64,000 nucleotides of DNA from Pseudomonas sp. ok272 (GTDB lineage: Bacteria > Pseudomonadota > Gammaproteobacteria > Pseudomonadales > Pseudomonadaceae): the NCBI RefSeq assembly GCF_900109995.1, contig NZ_FOCB01000001.1:484135-548134 (forward strand), written 5' to 3'. The stretch's first letter is position 1, and every line of letters begins with the position of its first letter. Made by a program: the position numbers and the translations under genes. A model generated the notes under the pieces. The model saw only the letters and a program-made list of their open reading frames with translations. It did not search any database and had not been told where the DNA came from. Of this stretch, positions 13,575 to 23,012 are shown in pieces.

Positions 13575-13862
13575 ATGAGCGATACCCTGAAGCTGATCCT
13601 TGAAGACACCGACGGCACTCAACTGGAAACCTCCTGCACCCGCGTGGCGGTGATGTGGCAGGGCAAAGAGCTGTGGATCCAGCAAGATGGCCGTGGCCAA
13701 CTGCTGATCGGCGTCGACGTCGAAGAAGGCGACGCCGAATACGCCAACCTGCTGCTGCGCCCATTGGCGACTAACCTGGTCAGTCTGCAACTGGAAATGG
13801 AACCGGCTGATGTCGGTGACGAAGACCATGTGCATGGCCCGGATTGCAATCACGATCACTAA
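13575..13862 (+). CDS. Small conserved protein with His-rich C-terminal tail, aru operon
   Basis: This 95-residue soluble protein lies between aruB and aruE, in the place of an uncharacterised conserved gene of P. aeruginosa. It looks like a small beta-rich domain (MSDTLKLILEDTDGTQLE, VAVMWQGKELWIQ) and ends in an acidic tail with five histidines and one cysteine (HVHGPDCNHDH) that could bind a metal ion. Homologues are sometimes labelled as topoisomerases without support; I see nothing that justifies this. The gap to aruE is 12 bases, so it is probably co-transcribed with the AST genes. Confidence 0.8.
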   Translation: MSDTLKLILEDTDGTQLETSCTRVAVMWQGKELWIQQDGRGQLLIGVDVEEGDAEYANLLLRPLATNLVSLQLEMEPADVGDEDHVHGPDCNHDH

Positions 13863-13874
13863 GGAAGTCGCGCT

Positions 13875-14885
13875 ATGCTCGCCCTCGGCAAACTGCTTGA
13901 ACTGACCCTCGCCGGCCGTGAACCGGCGGAGAAGACTCAACTGACTGTCGAAGGCGTGCGGATGCGCTGGCTGAGTGAAGGTGCGCTGGAAGTCCGGCCA
14001 CCGGAGGCCCGTGACAACGGCGTTGACCTGCTGCTGTCAGCCGGCATCCACGGTAACGAAACAGCGCCGATCGAGTTGCTCGATCGCCTGTTGCATGACA
14101 TCGCCCGCGGCGAATTGAAACCGTGTGCCCGTATCCTGTTCCTGTTTGGCAACCCCGAGGCCATGCGCCGCGGCGAACGCTTTGTCGAACAGGACGTTAA
14201 TCGGCTGTTCAATGGCCGTCATGAACTGAGCAGCGGCTTCGAAGCCCTGCGCGCCTGCGAGCTTGAGCGCCTGGCGGCGAGCTTTTTCAGCCTGCCGGAC
14301 CGCGAGCGCCTGCACTACGACCTGCACACCGCGATCCGCGGCTCGAAGATCGAACAGTTCGCCTTGTACCCCTGGAAAGAAGGCCGCGCGCATTCGCGCC
14401 GGGAACTGGCGCGCCTGCGGGCCGCTGGCATGCAGGCGGTGCTGCTGCAGAACAAGCCGTCCATCGTGTTCAGCTCGTACACCTACGACACGTTGGGCGC
14501 TGAGGCCTTCACCCTGGAACTGGGCAAGGCTCGACCCTTCGGGCAGAACGAAGGGGTCGACGTTTCACGCCTGGAGACCCGCCTGAAGCAGATCATCGAA
14601 GGCACCGAGCCGCCATTGGCGCAGGAAGGCCTGGATGGCTTGCAACTGTTCAGCGTGGCGCGGGAAATCATCAAGCACAGCGACAGCTTCAAGCTGAACC
14701 TGCCAGCGAGCATTGAAAACTTCTCGGAACTTGACGTGGGCTACCTGCTGGCCGAGGACATCGCCCAGACTCGCTGGATCGTCAAGGAGCAGGGCGCGCG
14801 GATCATCTTCCCCAACCCGAAGGTGAAGAATGGCTTGCGGGCGGGGATCTTGATTGTGCCAAGTTCTGGCGAAGACTTGAGCTAA
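13875..14885 (+). CDS. aruE: Succinylglutamate desuccinylase
   Basis: AruE (AstE) is the zinc enzyme that releases glutamate and succinate from N-succinylglutamate, the last AST step. It has 336 residues. Visible M14-like metal and substrate residues are [12 protein letters not shown] (His and Glu ligands), [12 protein letters not shown], and [16 protein letters not shown] with the third ligand. AAGGAAG lies upstream of the ATG. It is the last gene of the aru run and is followed by a dense cluster of REP palindromes. Confidence 0.95.
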   Translation: MLALGKLLELTLAGREPAEKTQLTVEGVRMRWLSEGALEVRPPEARDNGVDLLLSAGIHGNETAPIELLDRLLHDIARGELKPCARILFLFGNPEAMRRGERFVEQDVNRLFNGRHELSSGFEALRACELERLAASFFSLPDRERLHYDLHTAIRGSKIEQFALYPWKEGRAHSRRELARLRAAGMQAVLLQNKPSIVFSSYTYDTLGAEAFTLELGKARPFGQNEGVDVSRLETRLKQIIEGTEPPLAQEGLDGLQLFSVAREIIKHSDSFKLNLPASIENFSELDVGYLLAEDIAQTRWIVKEQGARIIFPNPKVKNGLRAGILIVPSSGEDLS

Positions 14886-15012
14886 GCGCAGATCAAATGT
14901 GAGAGCAACTGTCTTAGCCATGCCGCTCGTCACCGCCATCGCGAGCAGGAATCTGGGTTGAGCCCGTAGGAGCGAGGCTTGCCCTAATGCCAGTCAGTTA
15001 AGCGAAACCCGC

Positions 15013-15100
15013 GTGGGAGCGAGCCTGCTCGCGATAGCAGTAGGTCAGTCAACGGAGATGTTGGCTGTGTTGCCGTCTTCGCGAGCAGGCTCGCTCCTAC
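15013..15100. repeat. REPIN, GAGCCTGCTCGC subtype
   Basis: GTGGGAGCGAGCCTGCTCGC at the left and GCGAGCAGGCTCGCTCCTAC at the right (one mismatch) enclose a variable spacer. Confidence 0.85.
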
Positions 15101-15145
15101 AAGGAATTGAGCTGCTCCCCGGATGTGTGTTCGCCGTGGACCAGG

Positions 15146-15233
15146 GTGGGAGCGGGCTTGCCCGCGAAGAGGCCATCACATTCAACAGCAGTGTCGGCTG
15201 TGCCGACGCTTTCGCGAGCAAGCCCGCTCCCAC
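15146..15233. repeat. REPIN, GGGCTTGC subtype
   Basis: GTGGGAGCGGGCTTGCCCGC at the left and GCGAGCAAGCCCGCTCCCAC at the right, separated by about 48 bases. The left arm has one base changed relative to the copies in the aru operon. Confidence 0.85.
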
Positions 15234-15270
15234 AGAGGTATCACACCATTTATGGGAGCGGGTATCTGGC

Positions 15271-15780
15271 TTAGACGGCTAGCGCGCGCGGCTCACTACG
15301 GCGCAAGGCACGGATCTTGTGCAGCGTGTCAGCGCAGGTCTTCGCCGCTTCCTGGCCCTTGTGCACAAAGTGCTCGAAGAAGAACTTCTGGTGCTCCTCG
15401 CCCGCGTGGAAGTGGTGGGGCGTCAGAGAGACCGAGAACACGGGCACTTCGGTTTCCAACTGGACCTGCATCAGGCCGCTGACGACCGATTGGGCAACGA
15501 ATTCGTGGCGATAGATGCCGCCGTCCACCACCAGTGCGGCGGCGACGATGCCAGCGTAACGGCCTGTCTTGGCCAGCAGCTTGGCGTGCAGCGGCATTTC
15601 AAAGGCGCCGCCGACTTCAAAGAAGTCGATGTCCGATTCCTGATAGCCCTGGGCGATCATCTCGCTGAGGAAGCCCTTACGGCTTTGATCAACGATTTCC
15701 TTGTGCCAGCAGGCCTGGATGAAGGCGACGCGCTCACCCTGATGGTTTTTGCTCTTGCTATCGATTGCGGTGGGTTGCAT
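15271..15780 (-). CDS. ribH: 6,7-dimethyl-8-ribityllumazine synthase, riboswitch-controlled
   Basis: Lumazine synthase joins 3,4-dihydroxy-2-butanone 4-phosphate with the ribitylaminouracil to give the riboflavin precursor lumazine. It has 169 residues from the ATG at 15780, chosen because AGGAG stands 8 bases upstream; the open frame extends to 15900 without support. Features are VAFIQACWHKEIVDQ, FFEVGGAFEMPLHAKLL, GIVAAALVVDGGIYRHEFV and the GLMQVQLETEVPVFSVSLTPHHFH region. The sequence resembles the type II (RibH2-like) branch rather than the usual RibH of the ribD-ribE-ribH operon. It stands alone, with an FMN riboswitch in its leader, so it is probably a paralogue or a dedicated low-FMN copy. 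Confidence 0.85.
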   Translation of the reverse strand: MQPTAIDSKSKNHQGERVAFIQACWHKEIVDQSRKGFLSEMIAQGYQESDIDFFEVGGAFEMPLHAKLLAKTGRYAGIVAAALVVDGGIYRHEFVAQSVVSGLMQVQLETEVPVFSVSLTPHHFHAGEEHQKFFFEHFVHKGQEAAKTCADTLHKIRALRRSEPRALAV

Positions 15781-15901
15781 CTGTTCTGACTCCTGTTTGT
15801 GTAAAAAACAGGGCGTTATGAATCGAATGGGATTTAAGGGTACGTCCGGTTCAAGCATGCAGTGCCTGCGCGTTGACCGTGGACGGCCCTGTGGCGCCAA
15901 T

Positions 15902-16069
15902 CCCGTTCTCTCTTCATCCGGACTATGACCGTCGGCCCCGGGATCACACCGGGTCTGCTGACCTTGTCATTACCCAGGCCAAAGCCTGTGTGAATGCCAA
16001 GCGCTCGCGGGCTATGCGCATTGCGCGCAATTACCGCCGGTGGGGAGTTGCACCCCGCCCTGAGAACGT
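15902..16069 (-). promoter_or_regulatory. FMN riboswitch (RFN element) upstream of ribH
   Basis: Read on the minus strand, the segment has the RFN landmarks in order: ACGTTCTCAGGGCGGGGTGC, CCCCACCGGCGGTAA, AGCCCGCGAGCG, GTCAGCAGACCCGGTG, CCGGGGCCGACGGTCATAG and TCCGGATGAAGAGAGAACGG. The outer GTTCTC and GAGAAC arms pair to close the aptamer. It ends about 120 bases before the ribH start. FMN binding is expected to lower ribH expression; no clear terminator hairpin follows, so control of translation is likely. A possible -10 (GATAAT) lies at 16081-16086. Confidence 0.95.
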
Positions 16070-16183
16070 TTTGCCGACAGATTATCTGGCGGCGCAGCGT
16101 TTTTAACACAAATTGTTAAGCTGCGCATCGCTGCGTTGTGATGATATACATCGGTTTTTTCGCGCCATTCCGAGGGCTGATCC

Positions 16184-17188
<1,005 letters not shown>

Positions 17189-17346
17189 CCCCGGAAATGG
17201 CCATGCTGGCCGTCCAATTGAGTGTTTCTATCTTATAAACACGCTGTACCGCGCGCGCAGGGCCGATATAATGCGGCCCTTTGCCGTCGCTTCGTCCGTT
17301 GACGATGCGCACAGGCCTTTGGCCGCAGCCTCCGTGGAAGAACCTA

Positions 17347-19965
17347 ATGAAAAGCGCAGAAATCCGTGAAGCCTTCCTTCGCTTCTTCGAAGAGCAAGGC
17401 CACACCCGTGTAGCCTCCAGCTCTTTGATCCCTGGCAACGACCCAACCCTGCTGTTCACCAACGCGGGGATGAACCAGTTCAAGGACTGCTTCCTGGGCC
17501 AGGAAAAGCGCGCCTACACCCGCGCCACCAGCAGCCAGAAGTGCGTGCGTGCCGGCGGCAAGAACAGCGACCTGGAAAACGTCGGTTATACCGCTCGTCA
17601 CCATACGTTCTTCGAGATGCTGGGTAACTTCAGCTTCGGCGACTACTTCAAGCGCGACGCGATCAACTACGCCTGGACCTTCCTCACCGGCGTGCTGAAG
17701 CTGCCCAAGGAAAAACTCTGGGTGACCGTCTACGCCTCCGATGACGAGGCCTACGACATCTGGACCCAGGACATCGGCGTGCCCGTCGAGCGCATGATCC
17801 GTATTGGCGACAACAAAGGGGCGCCGTACGCCTCCGACAACTTCTGGACTATGGGTGATACCGGCCCTTGCGGCCCGTGCACCGAGATCTTCTACGATCA
17901 CGGCGCCGACATCTGGGGCGGCCCGCCGGGCTCTCCGGACGAGGACGGCGACCGCTACATCGAGATCTGGAACAACGTCTTCATGCAGTTCAACCGCACC
18001 GCCGATGGCGTGTTGCATCCGCTGCCAGCGCCGTCGGTCGATACCGGCATGGGCCTGGAGCGGATCAGTGCGGTAATGCAGCACGTGCACTCGAACTATG
18101 AAATCGACCTGTTCAAGAATCTGCTGGTCGCGTCGGCCGCCGCGATCGGTTGCGCCAATGACGACCAGTCTTCGCTCAAGGTGGTGTCCGACCACATCCG
18201 TTCGTGCGGCTTCCTGATTGCCGATGGCGTACTGCCGTCCAACGAGGGCCGTGGCTACGTGTTGCGCCGGATCATTCGCCGTGCGTGCCGTCACGGTAAC
18301 AAGCTGGGCGCGACCGGCAGCTTCTTCTACAAGATCGTTGCCGCCCTGGTGGCCGAGATGGGCGAAGCCTTCCCGGAACTCAAGCAGCAACAGGCCAACA
18401 TCGAGCGTGTGCTCAAGGCCGAGGAAGAGCAGTTCTCCAAGACCCTGGAGCACGGCCTGAAGATCCTCGAACAGGACCTGGCTGAACTCAAGGGCACCGT
18501 GGTCCCGGGCGACGTGGTGTTCAAGTTGTATGACACCTACGGCTTCCCGATGGACCTGACCGCCGATATCGCCCGCGAGCGCGAGCTGACCATCGACGAG
18601 GCCGGTTTCGAACGTGAGATGGAAGCCCAGCGCGTCCGTGCGCGCTCGGCCAGCTCCTTCGGCCTGGACTACAACACCCTGGTCAAGGTCGACGTGGCAA
18701 CCGAGTTCACCGGTTACACCCAGACCAGCGCTGCGGCCAAGATCGTTGCGCTGTACAAGAATGGCCAGTCGGTCGACGTCTTGAGCGAAGGCGACGAGGG
18801 CGTGATCGTCCTCAACCAGACGCCGTTCTACGCCGAGTCCGGTGGCCAGGTCGGCGATTGTGGCTACCTGCAGGCCGGCAACGCGCGTTTCGACGTGCGT
18901 GACACCACCAAGACCGGTGGTGCGTTCCTGCACCACGGCGTGCAGGCTTCGGGCAGCCTGATCGTCGGCGCACCGGTGCAGGCTCAGGTGGATGCCGAAG
19001 TGCGTCATGCCACCGCGCTGAATCACTCGGCCACGCACTTGCTGCACGCCGCATTGCGCCAGGTACTGGGCGAGCACGTCCAGCAGAAGGGCTCGTTGGT
19101 CGACAGTCAGCGCCTGCGCTTCGACTTCAGCCACTTCGAGGCCATCAAGCCTGAGCAGATCAAGGCCCTGGAAGACATCGTCAACGCCGAGATTCGTAAG
19201 AACACGCCCGTTGAGACCGAAGAAACCGACATCGAGACCGCCAAGCAAAAAGGCGCCATGGCGCTGTTCGGCGAGAAGTACGGCGATGAAGTGCGCGTGC
19301 TGAGCATGGGCGGTAGCTTCTCCGTTGAACTGTGCGGGGGGATCCACGCCAACCGTACCGGCGACATCGGTTTGCTCAAGATCACCAGCGAAGGTGGTGT
19401 GGCTTCGGGCGTACGCCGTATCGAAGCGGTGACCGGCGCAGCCGCGCTGGCGTACCTGAACGCTGCTGAAGAGCAACTCAAGGAAGCGGCCAGCCTGGTC
19501 AAGGGCAGCCGCGACAACCTGATCGACAAGCTGTCGGCTGTGCTTGAGCGCAACCGTCTGCTGGAGAAGCAACTCGAGCAGTTGCAAGCCAAGGCGGCCA
19601 GTGCGGCGGGCGACGATCTGTCGGCCTCGGCCCTGGATGTCAAAGGTGTGAAGGTGCTGGCCGTGCGTCTCGACGGTCAGGATGGCAAGGCGCTGTTGGC
19701 GCTGGTTGATCAACTGAAGAACAAACTCGGCCGCGCAGTGATCCTGCTCGGCAGTGTCCATGAGGAAAAGGTCGTGCTGGTTGCCGGTGTGACCAAGGAC
19801 CTGACTGGCCAACTCAAAGCCGGTGATTTGATGAAGCAAGCCGCTGCGGCAGTGGGCGGGAAGGGCGGTGGTCGTCCGGACATGGCGCAAGGCGGTGGTA
19901 CTGACGCCAACAGCCTGGACGCCGCACTGGCCCTGACCGTACCGTTTGTCGAACAGGGTATTTAA
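17347..19965 (+). CDS. alaS: Alanyl-tRNA synthetase
   Basis: AlaS charges tRNA-Ala and edits mischarged Ser and Gly. It has 872 residues from the ATG at 17347, where the conserved [19 protein letters not shown] begins; the longer open frame from 17281 adds 22 unconserved residues. The order is the class II catalytic domain ([37 protein letters not shown]), the tRNA-recognition domain, the editing domain with zinc-type motifs [12 protein letters not shown] and [13 protein letters not shown], and a C-terminal oligomerisation domain ([12 protein letters not shown]). A TATAAT-like -10 at 17266-17271 may serve the gene. Confidence 0.97.
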   Translation: MKSAEIREAFLRFFEEQGHTRVASSSLIPGNDPTLLFTNAGMNQFKDCFLGQEKRAYTRATSSQKCVRAGGKNSDLENVGYTARHHTFFEMLGNFSFGDYFKRDAINYAWTFLTGVLKLPKEKLWVTVYASDDEAYDIWTQDIGVPVERMIRIGDNKGAPYASDNFWTMGDTGPCGPCTEIFYDHGADIWGGPPGSPDEDGDRYIEIWNNVFMQFNRTADGVLHPLPAPSVDTGMGLERISAVMQHVHSNYEIDLFKNLLVASAAAIGCANDDQSSLKVVSDHIRSCGFLIADGVLPSNEGRGYVLRRIIRRACRHGNKLGATGSFFYKIVAALVAEMGEAFPELKQQQANIERVLKAEEEQFSKTLEHGLKILEQDLAELKGTVVPGDVVFKLYDTYGFPMDLTADIARERELTIDEAGFEREMEAQRVRARSASSFGLDYNTLVKVDVATEFTGYTQTSAAAKIVALYKNGQSVDVLSEGDEGVIVLNQTPFYAESGGQVGDCGYLQAGNARFDVRDTTKTGGAFLHHGVQASGSLIVGAPVQAQVDAEVRHATALNHSATHLLHAALRQVLGEHVQQKGSLVDSQRLRFDFSHFEAIKPEQIKALEDIVNAEIRKNTPVETEETDIETAKQKGAMALFGEKYGDEVRVLSMGGSFSVELCGGIHANRTGDIGLLKITSEGGVASGVRRIEAVTGAAALAYLNAAEEQLKEAASLVKGSRDNLIDKLSAVLERNRLLEKQLEQLQAKAASAAGDDLSASALDVKGVKVLAVRLDGQDGKALLALVDQLKNKLGRAVILLGSVHEEKVVLVAGVTKDLTGQLKAGDLMKQAAAAVGGKGGGRPDMAQGGGTDANSLDAALALTVPFVEQGI

Positions 19966-20056
19966 GGCTGTGTGCCCGGCGCGTTCGTCTAGTGGCGGGC
20001 CGGGCTGCTGTTTGAGTGACTAATGGGCGCCCTTCATGGGCAGAGGCGGCTTTGAA

Positions 20057-21298
20057 ATGGCTTTGATCGTACAGAAATTTGGAGGCACCTCGGTCGGTAC
20101 TGTCGAGAGAATCGAACAGGTCGCCGACAAGGTTAAGAAGTTCCGCGATGCCGGCGATGACCTGGTGGTTGTGCTGTCGGCGATGAGCGGCGAGACCAAC
20201 CGTCTGATCGATCTGGCCAAGCAAGTCAGTGGCGACGATCAGCCGGTTCCACGTGAGTTGGACGTGATTGTCTCCACCGGTGAGCAGGTGACGATCGCAC
20301 TGTTGGCCATGGCGTTGATCAAGCGTGGTGTGCCGGCGGTGTCGTACACCGGTAATCAGGTGCGGATTCTGACGGATAGCGCGCACAATAAAGCGCGGAT
20401 CCTACAGATTGACGACCAGAAGATTCGCGGTGACCTGAAGGCTGGCCGGGTTGTTGTTGTCGCCGGTTTTCAGGGCGTCGATGAGCACGGCAACATTACC
20501 ACCCTGGGGCGTGGCGGTTCCGACACCACCGGCGTGGCGCTGGCAGCGGCCCTGAAGGCCAGTGAGTGCCAGATCTACACCGATGTCGACGGTGTCTACA
20601 CCACCGACCCACGTGTGGTGCCAGTCGCTCAGCGCCTGGACAAGATCACCTTTGAAGAGATGCTGGAAATGGCCAGCCTCGGCTCCAAGGTGTTGCAGAT
20701 CCGTGCGGTGGAGTTCGCCGGCAAGTACAACGTACCGCTGCGCGTTCTGCACAGCTTCAAGGAGGGTCCGGGTACCCTCATTACTATTGATGAAGAGGAA
20801 ACCATGGAACAGCCGATCATTTCCGGCATCGCTTTCAATCGCGATGAGGCCAAGCTGACCATCCGTGGTGTGCCAGACACCCCGGGCGTCGCCTTCAAGA
20901 TTCTTGGGCCGATCAGCGCCGCGAACATTGAAGTCGACATGATTGTGCAGAACGTCGCGCACGATAACACCACCGACTTCACCTTCACCGTGCATCGCAA
21001 CGACTACCAGGCGGCCCAGGCCGTGCTGGAAAACACCGCTCGCGAGATCGGTGCCCGTGAAGTCTCGGGCGACACCAAGATTGCCAAGGTCTCGATCGTC
21101 GGTGTTGGCATGCGTTCGCACGCAGGCGTTGCCAGCCGCATGTTCGAATCGCTGGCCAAGGAAACCATCAACATTCAGATGATCTCGACATCGGAGATCA
21201 AGGTCTCGGTGGTCATCGAAGAAAAGTACCTGGAGCTGGCGGTGCGTGCACTGCACACAGCTTTCGAGCTGGATGCACCGGTCCGCCAGGGCGAGTGA
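20057..21298 (+). CDS. lysC: Aspartate kinase
   Basis: LysC phosphorylates aspartate, the first step towards lysine, threonine and methionine. It has 413 residues from the ATG at 20057, where MALIVQKFGGTSVGTVERI starts. It has the kinase domain (KFGGTSVG, VSTGEQVT, GRGGSDTTGVALA, DVDGVYTTDPR) and two ACT domains after about residue 265 (TPGVAFKILGPISAANI and IVGVGMRSHAGVASRMF). This is the monofunctional, lysine/threonine-sensitive type. An internal in-frame start near residue 250 may give a separate beta subunit. A terminator follows. Confidence 0.96.
   Translation: MALIVQKFGGTSVGTVERIEQVADKVKKFRDAGDDLVVVLSAMSGETNRLIDLAKQVSGDDQPVPRELDVIVSTGEQVTIALLAMALIKRGVPAVSYTGNQVRILTDSAHNKARILQIDDQKIRGDLKAGRVVVVAGFQGVDEHGNITTLGRGGSDTTGVALAAALKASECQIYTDVDGVYTTDPRVVPVAQRLDKITFEEMLEMASLGSKVLQIRAVEFAGKYNVPLRVLHSFKEGPGTLITIDEEETMEQPIISGIAFNRDEAKLTIRGVPDTPGVAFKILGPISAANIEVDMIVQNVAHDNTTDFTFTVHRNDYQAAQAVLENTAREIGAREVSGDTKIAKVSIVGVGMRSHAGVASRMFESLAKETINIQMISTSEIKVSVVIEEKYLELAVRALHTAFELDAPVRQGE
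20804..21298 (+). CDS. Possible internal start giving an aspartate kinase beta subunit
   Basis: An ATG at 20804 is in frame with lysC (codon 250) and has GAAGAGGAA about 4-9 bases upstream. It lies at the border between the kinase domain and the two ACT domains. Some bacterial aspartate kinases are alpha2-beta2 with the beta chain made from such an internal start. The product would be 164 residues containing only the regulatory ACT domains. This is inference from position and RBS. Confidence 0.45.
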   Translation: MEQPIISGIAFNRDEAKLTIRGVPDTPGVAFKILGPISAANIEVDMIVQNVAHDNTTDFTFTVHRNDYQAAQAVLENTAREIGAREVSGDTKIAKVSIVGVGMRSHAGVASRMFESLAKETINIQMISTSEIKVSVVIEEKYLELAVRALHTAFELDAPVRQGE

Positions 21299-21310
21299 TG
21301 CGGTCCAGTG

Positions 21311-21342
21311 AGGGCGCGGTCTGACCGCGCCCTTTGTTTTTT
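21311..21342 (+). terminator. Rho-independent terminator after lysC
   Basis: The stem AGGGCGCGGTC / GACCGCGCCCT is followed by TTGTTTTTT, beginning 12 bases after the lysC stop. Confidence 0.85.
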
Positions 21343-21482
21343 GAGCTGTGCACACAAGGCTGTTCTTTTACGTGTGCTGGTCAATACTTAGGCGTGTAGG
21401 GCTGCGACCGCTGTGGTTGTAGGTCGAGCGCCTTTTTTTTGCAGACTGTTGTCCCTGAACTGAAATGCGTGAGGAGAAAGGT

Positions 21483-21671
21483 ATGCTGATTCTGACTCGT
21501 CGGTGCGCAGAAAGCCTGATTATTGGTGATGGCGAAATCACCGTGACCGTGCTCGGCGTTAAAGGAAATCAAGTGCGCATCGGTGTTAACGCACCCAAGG
21601 AGGTGGCGGTGCATCGTGAGGAAATCTACCTGCGTATAAAGAAAGAGAAGGACGAAGAACCAAGCCATTAA
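21483..21671 (+). CDS. rsmA: Carbon storage regulator, RNA-binding RsmA/CsrA
   Basis: This 62-residue CsrA-family dimer binds GGA motifs in mRNA leaders and represses secondary metabolism and secretion genes in pseudomonads; GacA-dependent small RNAs counter it. The start at 21483 has GAGGAG a few bases upstream. The sequence begins [19 protein letters not shown] and holds [13 protein letters not shown] and the RNA-contacting VAVHREEIY stretch. The lysC-rsmA-tRNA-Ser order is the usual pseudomonad one. Confidence 0.97.
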   Translation: MLILTRRCAESLIIGDGEITVTVLGVKGNQVRIGVNAPKEVAVHREEIYLRIKKEKDEEPSH

Positions 21672-21690
21672 TTTTTATCGTTTTTTATGT

Positions 21691-21719
21691 TTGCAAACGG
21701 GGAAAAGGTTGGTTAAGAT
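21691..21719 (+). promoter_or_regulatory. Sigma-70-type promoter for tRNA-Ser(GCT)
   Basis: A -35-like TTGCAA (21691-21696) and a -10-like TAAGAT (21714-21719) are spaced by 17 bases, and the tRNA begins 15 bases later. Confidence 0.5.
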
Positions 21720-21733
21720 ACGCCCCGTGTTGC

Positions 21734-21824
21734 GGAGAGCTGGCCGAGTGGCCGAAGGCGCTCCCCTGCTAAGGGAGTACACCTCACAAGGGTGTCGGGG
21801 GTTCGAATCCCCCGTTCTCCGCCA
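21734..21824 (+). tRNA. tRNA-Ser(GCT)
   Basis: A 91-base cloverleaf with the acceptor pair GGAGAGC / GTTCTCC, anticodon GCT in CTCCCCTGCTAAGGGAG, a long class II variable arm, T-loop GGTTCGAATCC and encoded CCA. It reads AGC and AGT codons. Confidence 0.95.
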
Positions 21825-21889
21825 TTATTTGCGTAGTACGTTGTAATCTGGCTTCTTCTGTAAGTTGTTGAAATTACTAGAAAAAGAGC

Positions 21890-21917
21890 TTTACAAAGAG
21901 ATTCAACGGCCTATAAT
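21890..21917 (+). promoter_or_regulatory. Sigma-70 promoter for the tRNA-Arg pair
   Basis: TTTACA (21890-21895) and TATAAT (21912-21917) with a 16-base spacer and a GC-rich discriminator; the first tRNA-Arg begins 15 bases after the -10. Confidence 0.65.
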
Positions 21918-21931
21918 GCGCGGCAACAAAT

Positions 21932-22008
21932 GCACTCGTAGCTCAGCTGGATAGAGTACTCGGCTACGAACCGAGCGGTCACAGGTTCGAATCCTGTCGA
22001 GTGCACCA
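21932..22008 (+). tRNA. tRNA-Arg(ACG), copy 1
   Basis: A 77-base cloverleaf with acceptor GCACTCG / CGAGTGC, anticodon ACG in CTCGGCTACGAACCGAG, T-loop GGTTCGAATCC and encoded CCA. The A34 is expected to be edited to inosine to read CGN codons. Confidence 0.95.
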
Positions 22009-22080
22009 TTTAAGGGTTGTTTGCAGTAATGCGGATAACCTGGCTTCAACCAGTTGTGATCTGGTATAAAAACACAACTT

Positions 22081-22157
22081 GCACTCGTAGCTCAGCTGGA
22101 TAGAGTACTCGGCTACGAACCGAGCGGTCACAGGTTCGAATCCTGTCGAGTGCACCA
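22081..22157 (+). tRNA. tRNA-Arg(ACG), copy 2
   Basis: Identical over 77 bases to copy 1, 72 bases downstream. It is probably in the same transcript, ending at the terminator at 22163-22192. Confidence 0.95.
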
Positions 22158-22162
22158 AACAC

Positions 22163-22192
22163 CAAAAAGCCTGCGTCTAACGCGGGCTTTTT
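22163..22192. terminator. Terminator shared by the tRNA-Arg pair and the convergent gene
   Basis: The stem AAAAAGCCTGCG / CGCGGGCTTTTT has a 5-base loop and A/T tracts on both sides, so it can work in both directions. It overlaps the last codons of the minus-strand gene at 22177-22692. Confidence 0.8.
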
Positions 22193-22692
22193 GCTGTCTG
22201 GGATTTGGCTTTTACGCAGCCATTCCCATCGAACGTAATGTTCGCGCTCCGACCCTTCTTGTCGTCATAGTAATAGTCCGTTGACGATGCCTTTGTACGT
22301 ACGCGGTTTGGTTTGCCGAGTGCGCTTTCCACGTCCTGCCGGTTCATGCCGACAATAATCCTGCGATCGATGATTGCTTCGCGACGTTCGCGTGCGTCAG
22401 GTGCTCTGTCGCACTTGTCTTCAGACTGGCCGACGATCGTCAGTGATTGCGGTTCTGTTTGCTTGCGTGATGTTTCAGCAGGGGCGGCCTCAGGCATCGC
22501 AGTGCTGCTGTTGCCTGGGGTGGGGGGTTGGATGCTGTGCAGTGACAGGTGTTCGTTCGGGCGGCAGCCCAGTGTCGTGAACGTGACATGGCCGTTGTCA
22601 TCGTCACAGCGTTGGATCGTCGCGCCAAGGGCCTTGGGTGACGGATAGAGCAGGGTTGCCAGGAATAAGGCTGCAAGGGCTGTGGTTGGCAT
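22177..22692 (-). CDS. Exported protein, DUF4124-like with BamE-like C-terminal motif
   Basis: This 171-residue protein has an N-terminal signal peptide (TTALAALFLATLLYPSPKALG, about residues 3-23). Next comes a DUF4124-like stretch with paired cysteines (QRCDDDNGHVTFTTLGC), a low-complexity Pro/Ser/Ala linker, and a C-terminal part with IIVGMNRQDVESALGKPNRV, the pattern seen in SmpA/BamE-type small outer-membrane proteins. The start has GGAGG 9 bases upstream. The function is unknown; a periplasmic location is likely. Confidence 0.7.
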   Translation of the reverse strand: MPTTALAALFLATLLYPSPKALGATIQRCDDDNGHVTFTTLGCRPNEHLSLHSIQPPTPGNSSTAMPEAAPAETSRKQTEPQSLTIVGQSEDKCDRAPDARERREAIIDRRIIVGMNRQDVESALGKPNRVRTKASSTDYYYDDKKGRSANITFDGNGCVKAKSQTAKSPR

Positions 22693-23012
22693 TGGACGTC
22701 CTCCGTGACGGTTGTAGTTGAGGGTAGCTGCTACATTTCTTGGTGCGGGTGTGTTTTCTTTTCAGGATGAGTCGTCGCAGATTCACCCGTGCCGGAGAGG
22801 GTTGGATTTCTCTTGCAAGCGCTTGTTCCAGTGCGGATTTTTTAGCGTTTAAAACCGCCAAGCCGTGTATGATTGCGCCCGTCAGCCCCGCCGGGGCTTG
22901 TGGAATACCTCCATGGACTTACCCAGTAGTTACTCAGTAAACCGTTTTTCCAATCATGAATTGACTGATTGATCCTTCCGGCGTGCCCCGCTGCTGGGAG
23001 TGGAGTTCGCCT

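Larger units (their letters stand above)
14886..15270. repeat. REP palindrome cluster downstream of aruE (no gene)
   Basis: This 385-base gap holds no credible gene. It contains two full REPINs (15013-15100 and 15146-15233), a decayed copy at roughly 14895-14990 (TGTGAGAGC, then GTAGGAGCGAGGCTTGCC), and a lone start of another (ATGGGAGCGGGT near 15252). The two full copies differ in the head sequence (GAGCCTGCTCGC against GGGCTTGCCCGC), so they are different subtypes. Confidence 0.85.

Noticed and set aside
12195..13940. 581-codon open frame opposite aruB
   Set aside because: A shadow of aruB; no RBS and no recognisable domain.
14886..15270. A CRISPR array suggested by repeated GTGGGAGCG units
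   Set aside because: The units are paired palindromes of REP type with uneven spacing and no cas genes nearby.
17344..19890. 848-codon open frame opposite alaS
   Set aside because: A codon-phase shadow of alaS with no domain of its own.
22862..23012. A magnesium riboswitch before mgtE
   Set aside because: Only a short AGCCCCGCCGGGGCTT hairpin is visible; the conserved M-box core is absent.
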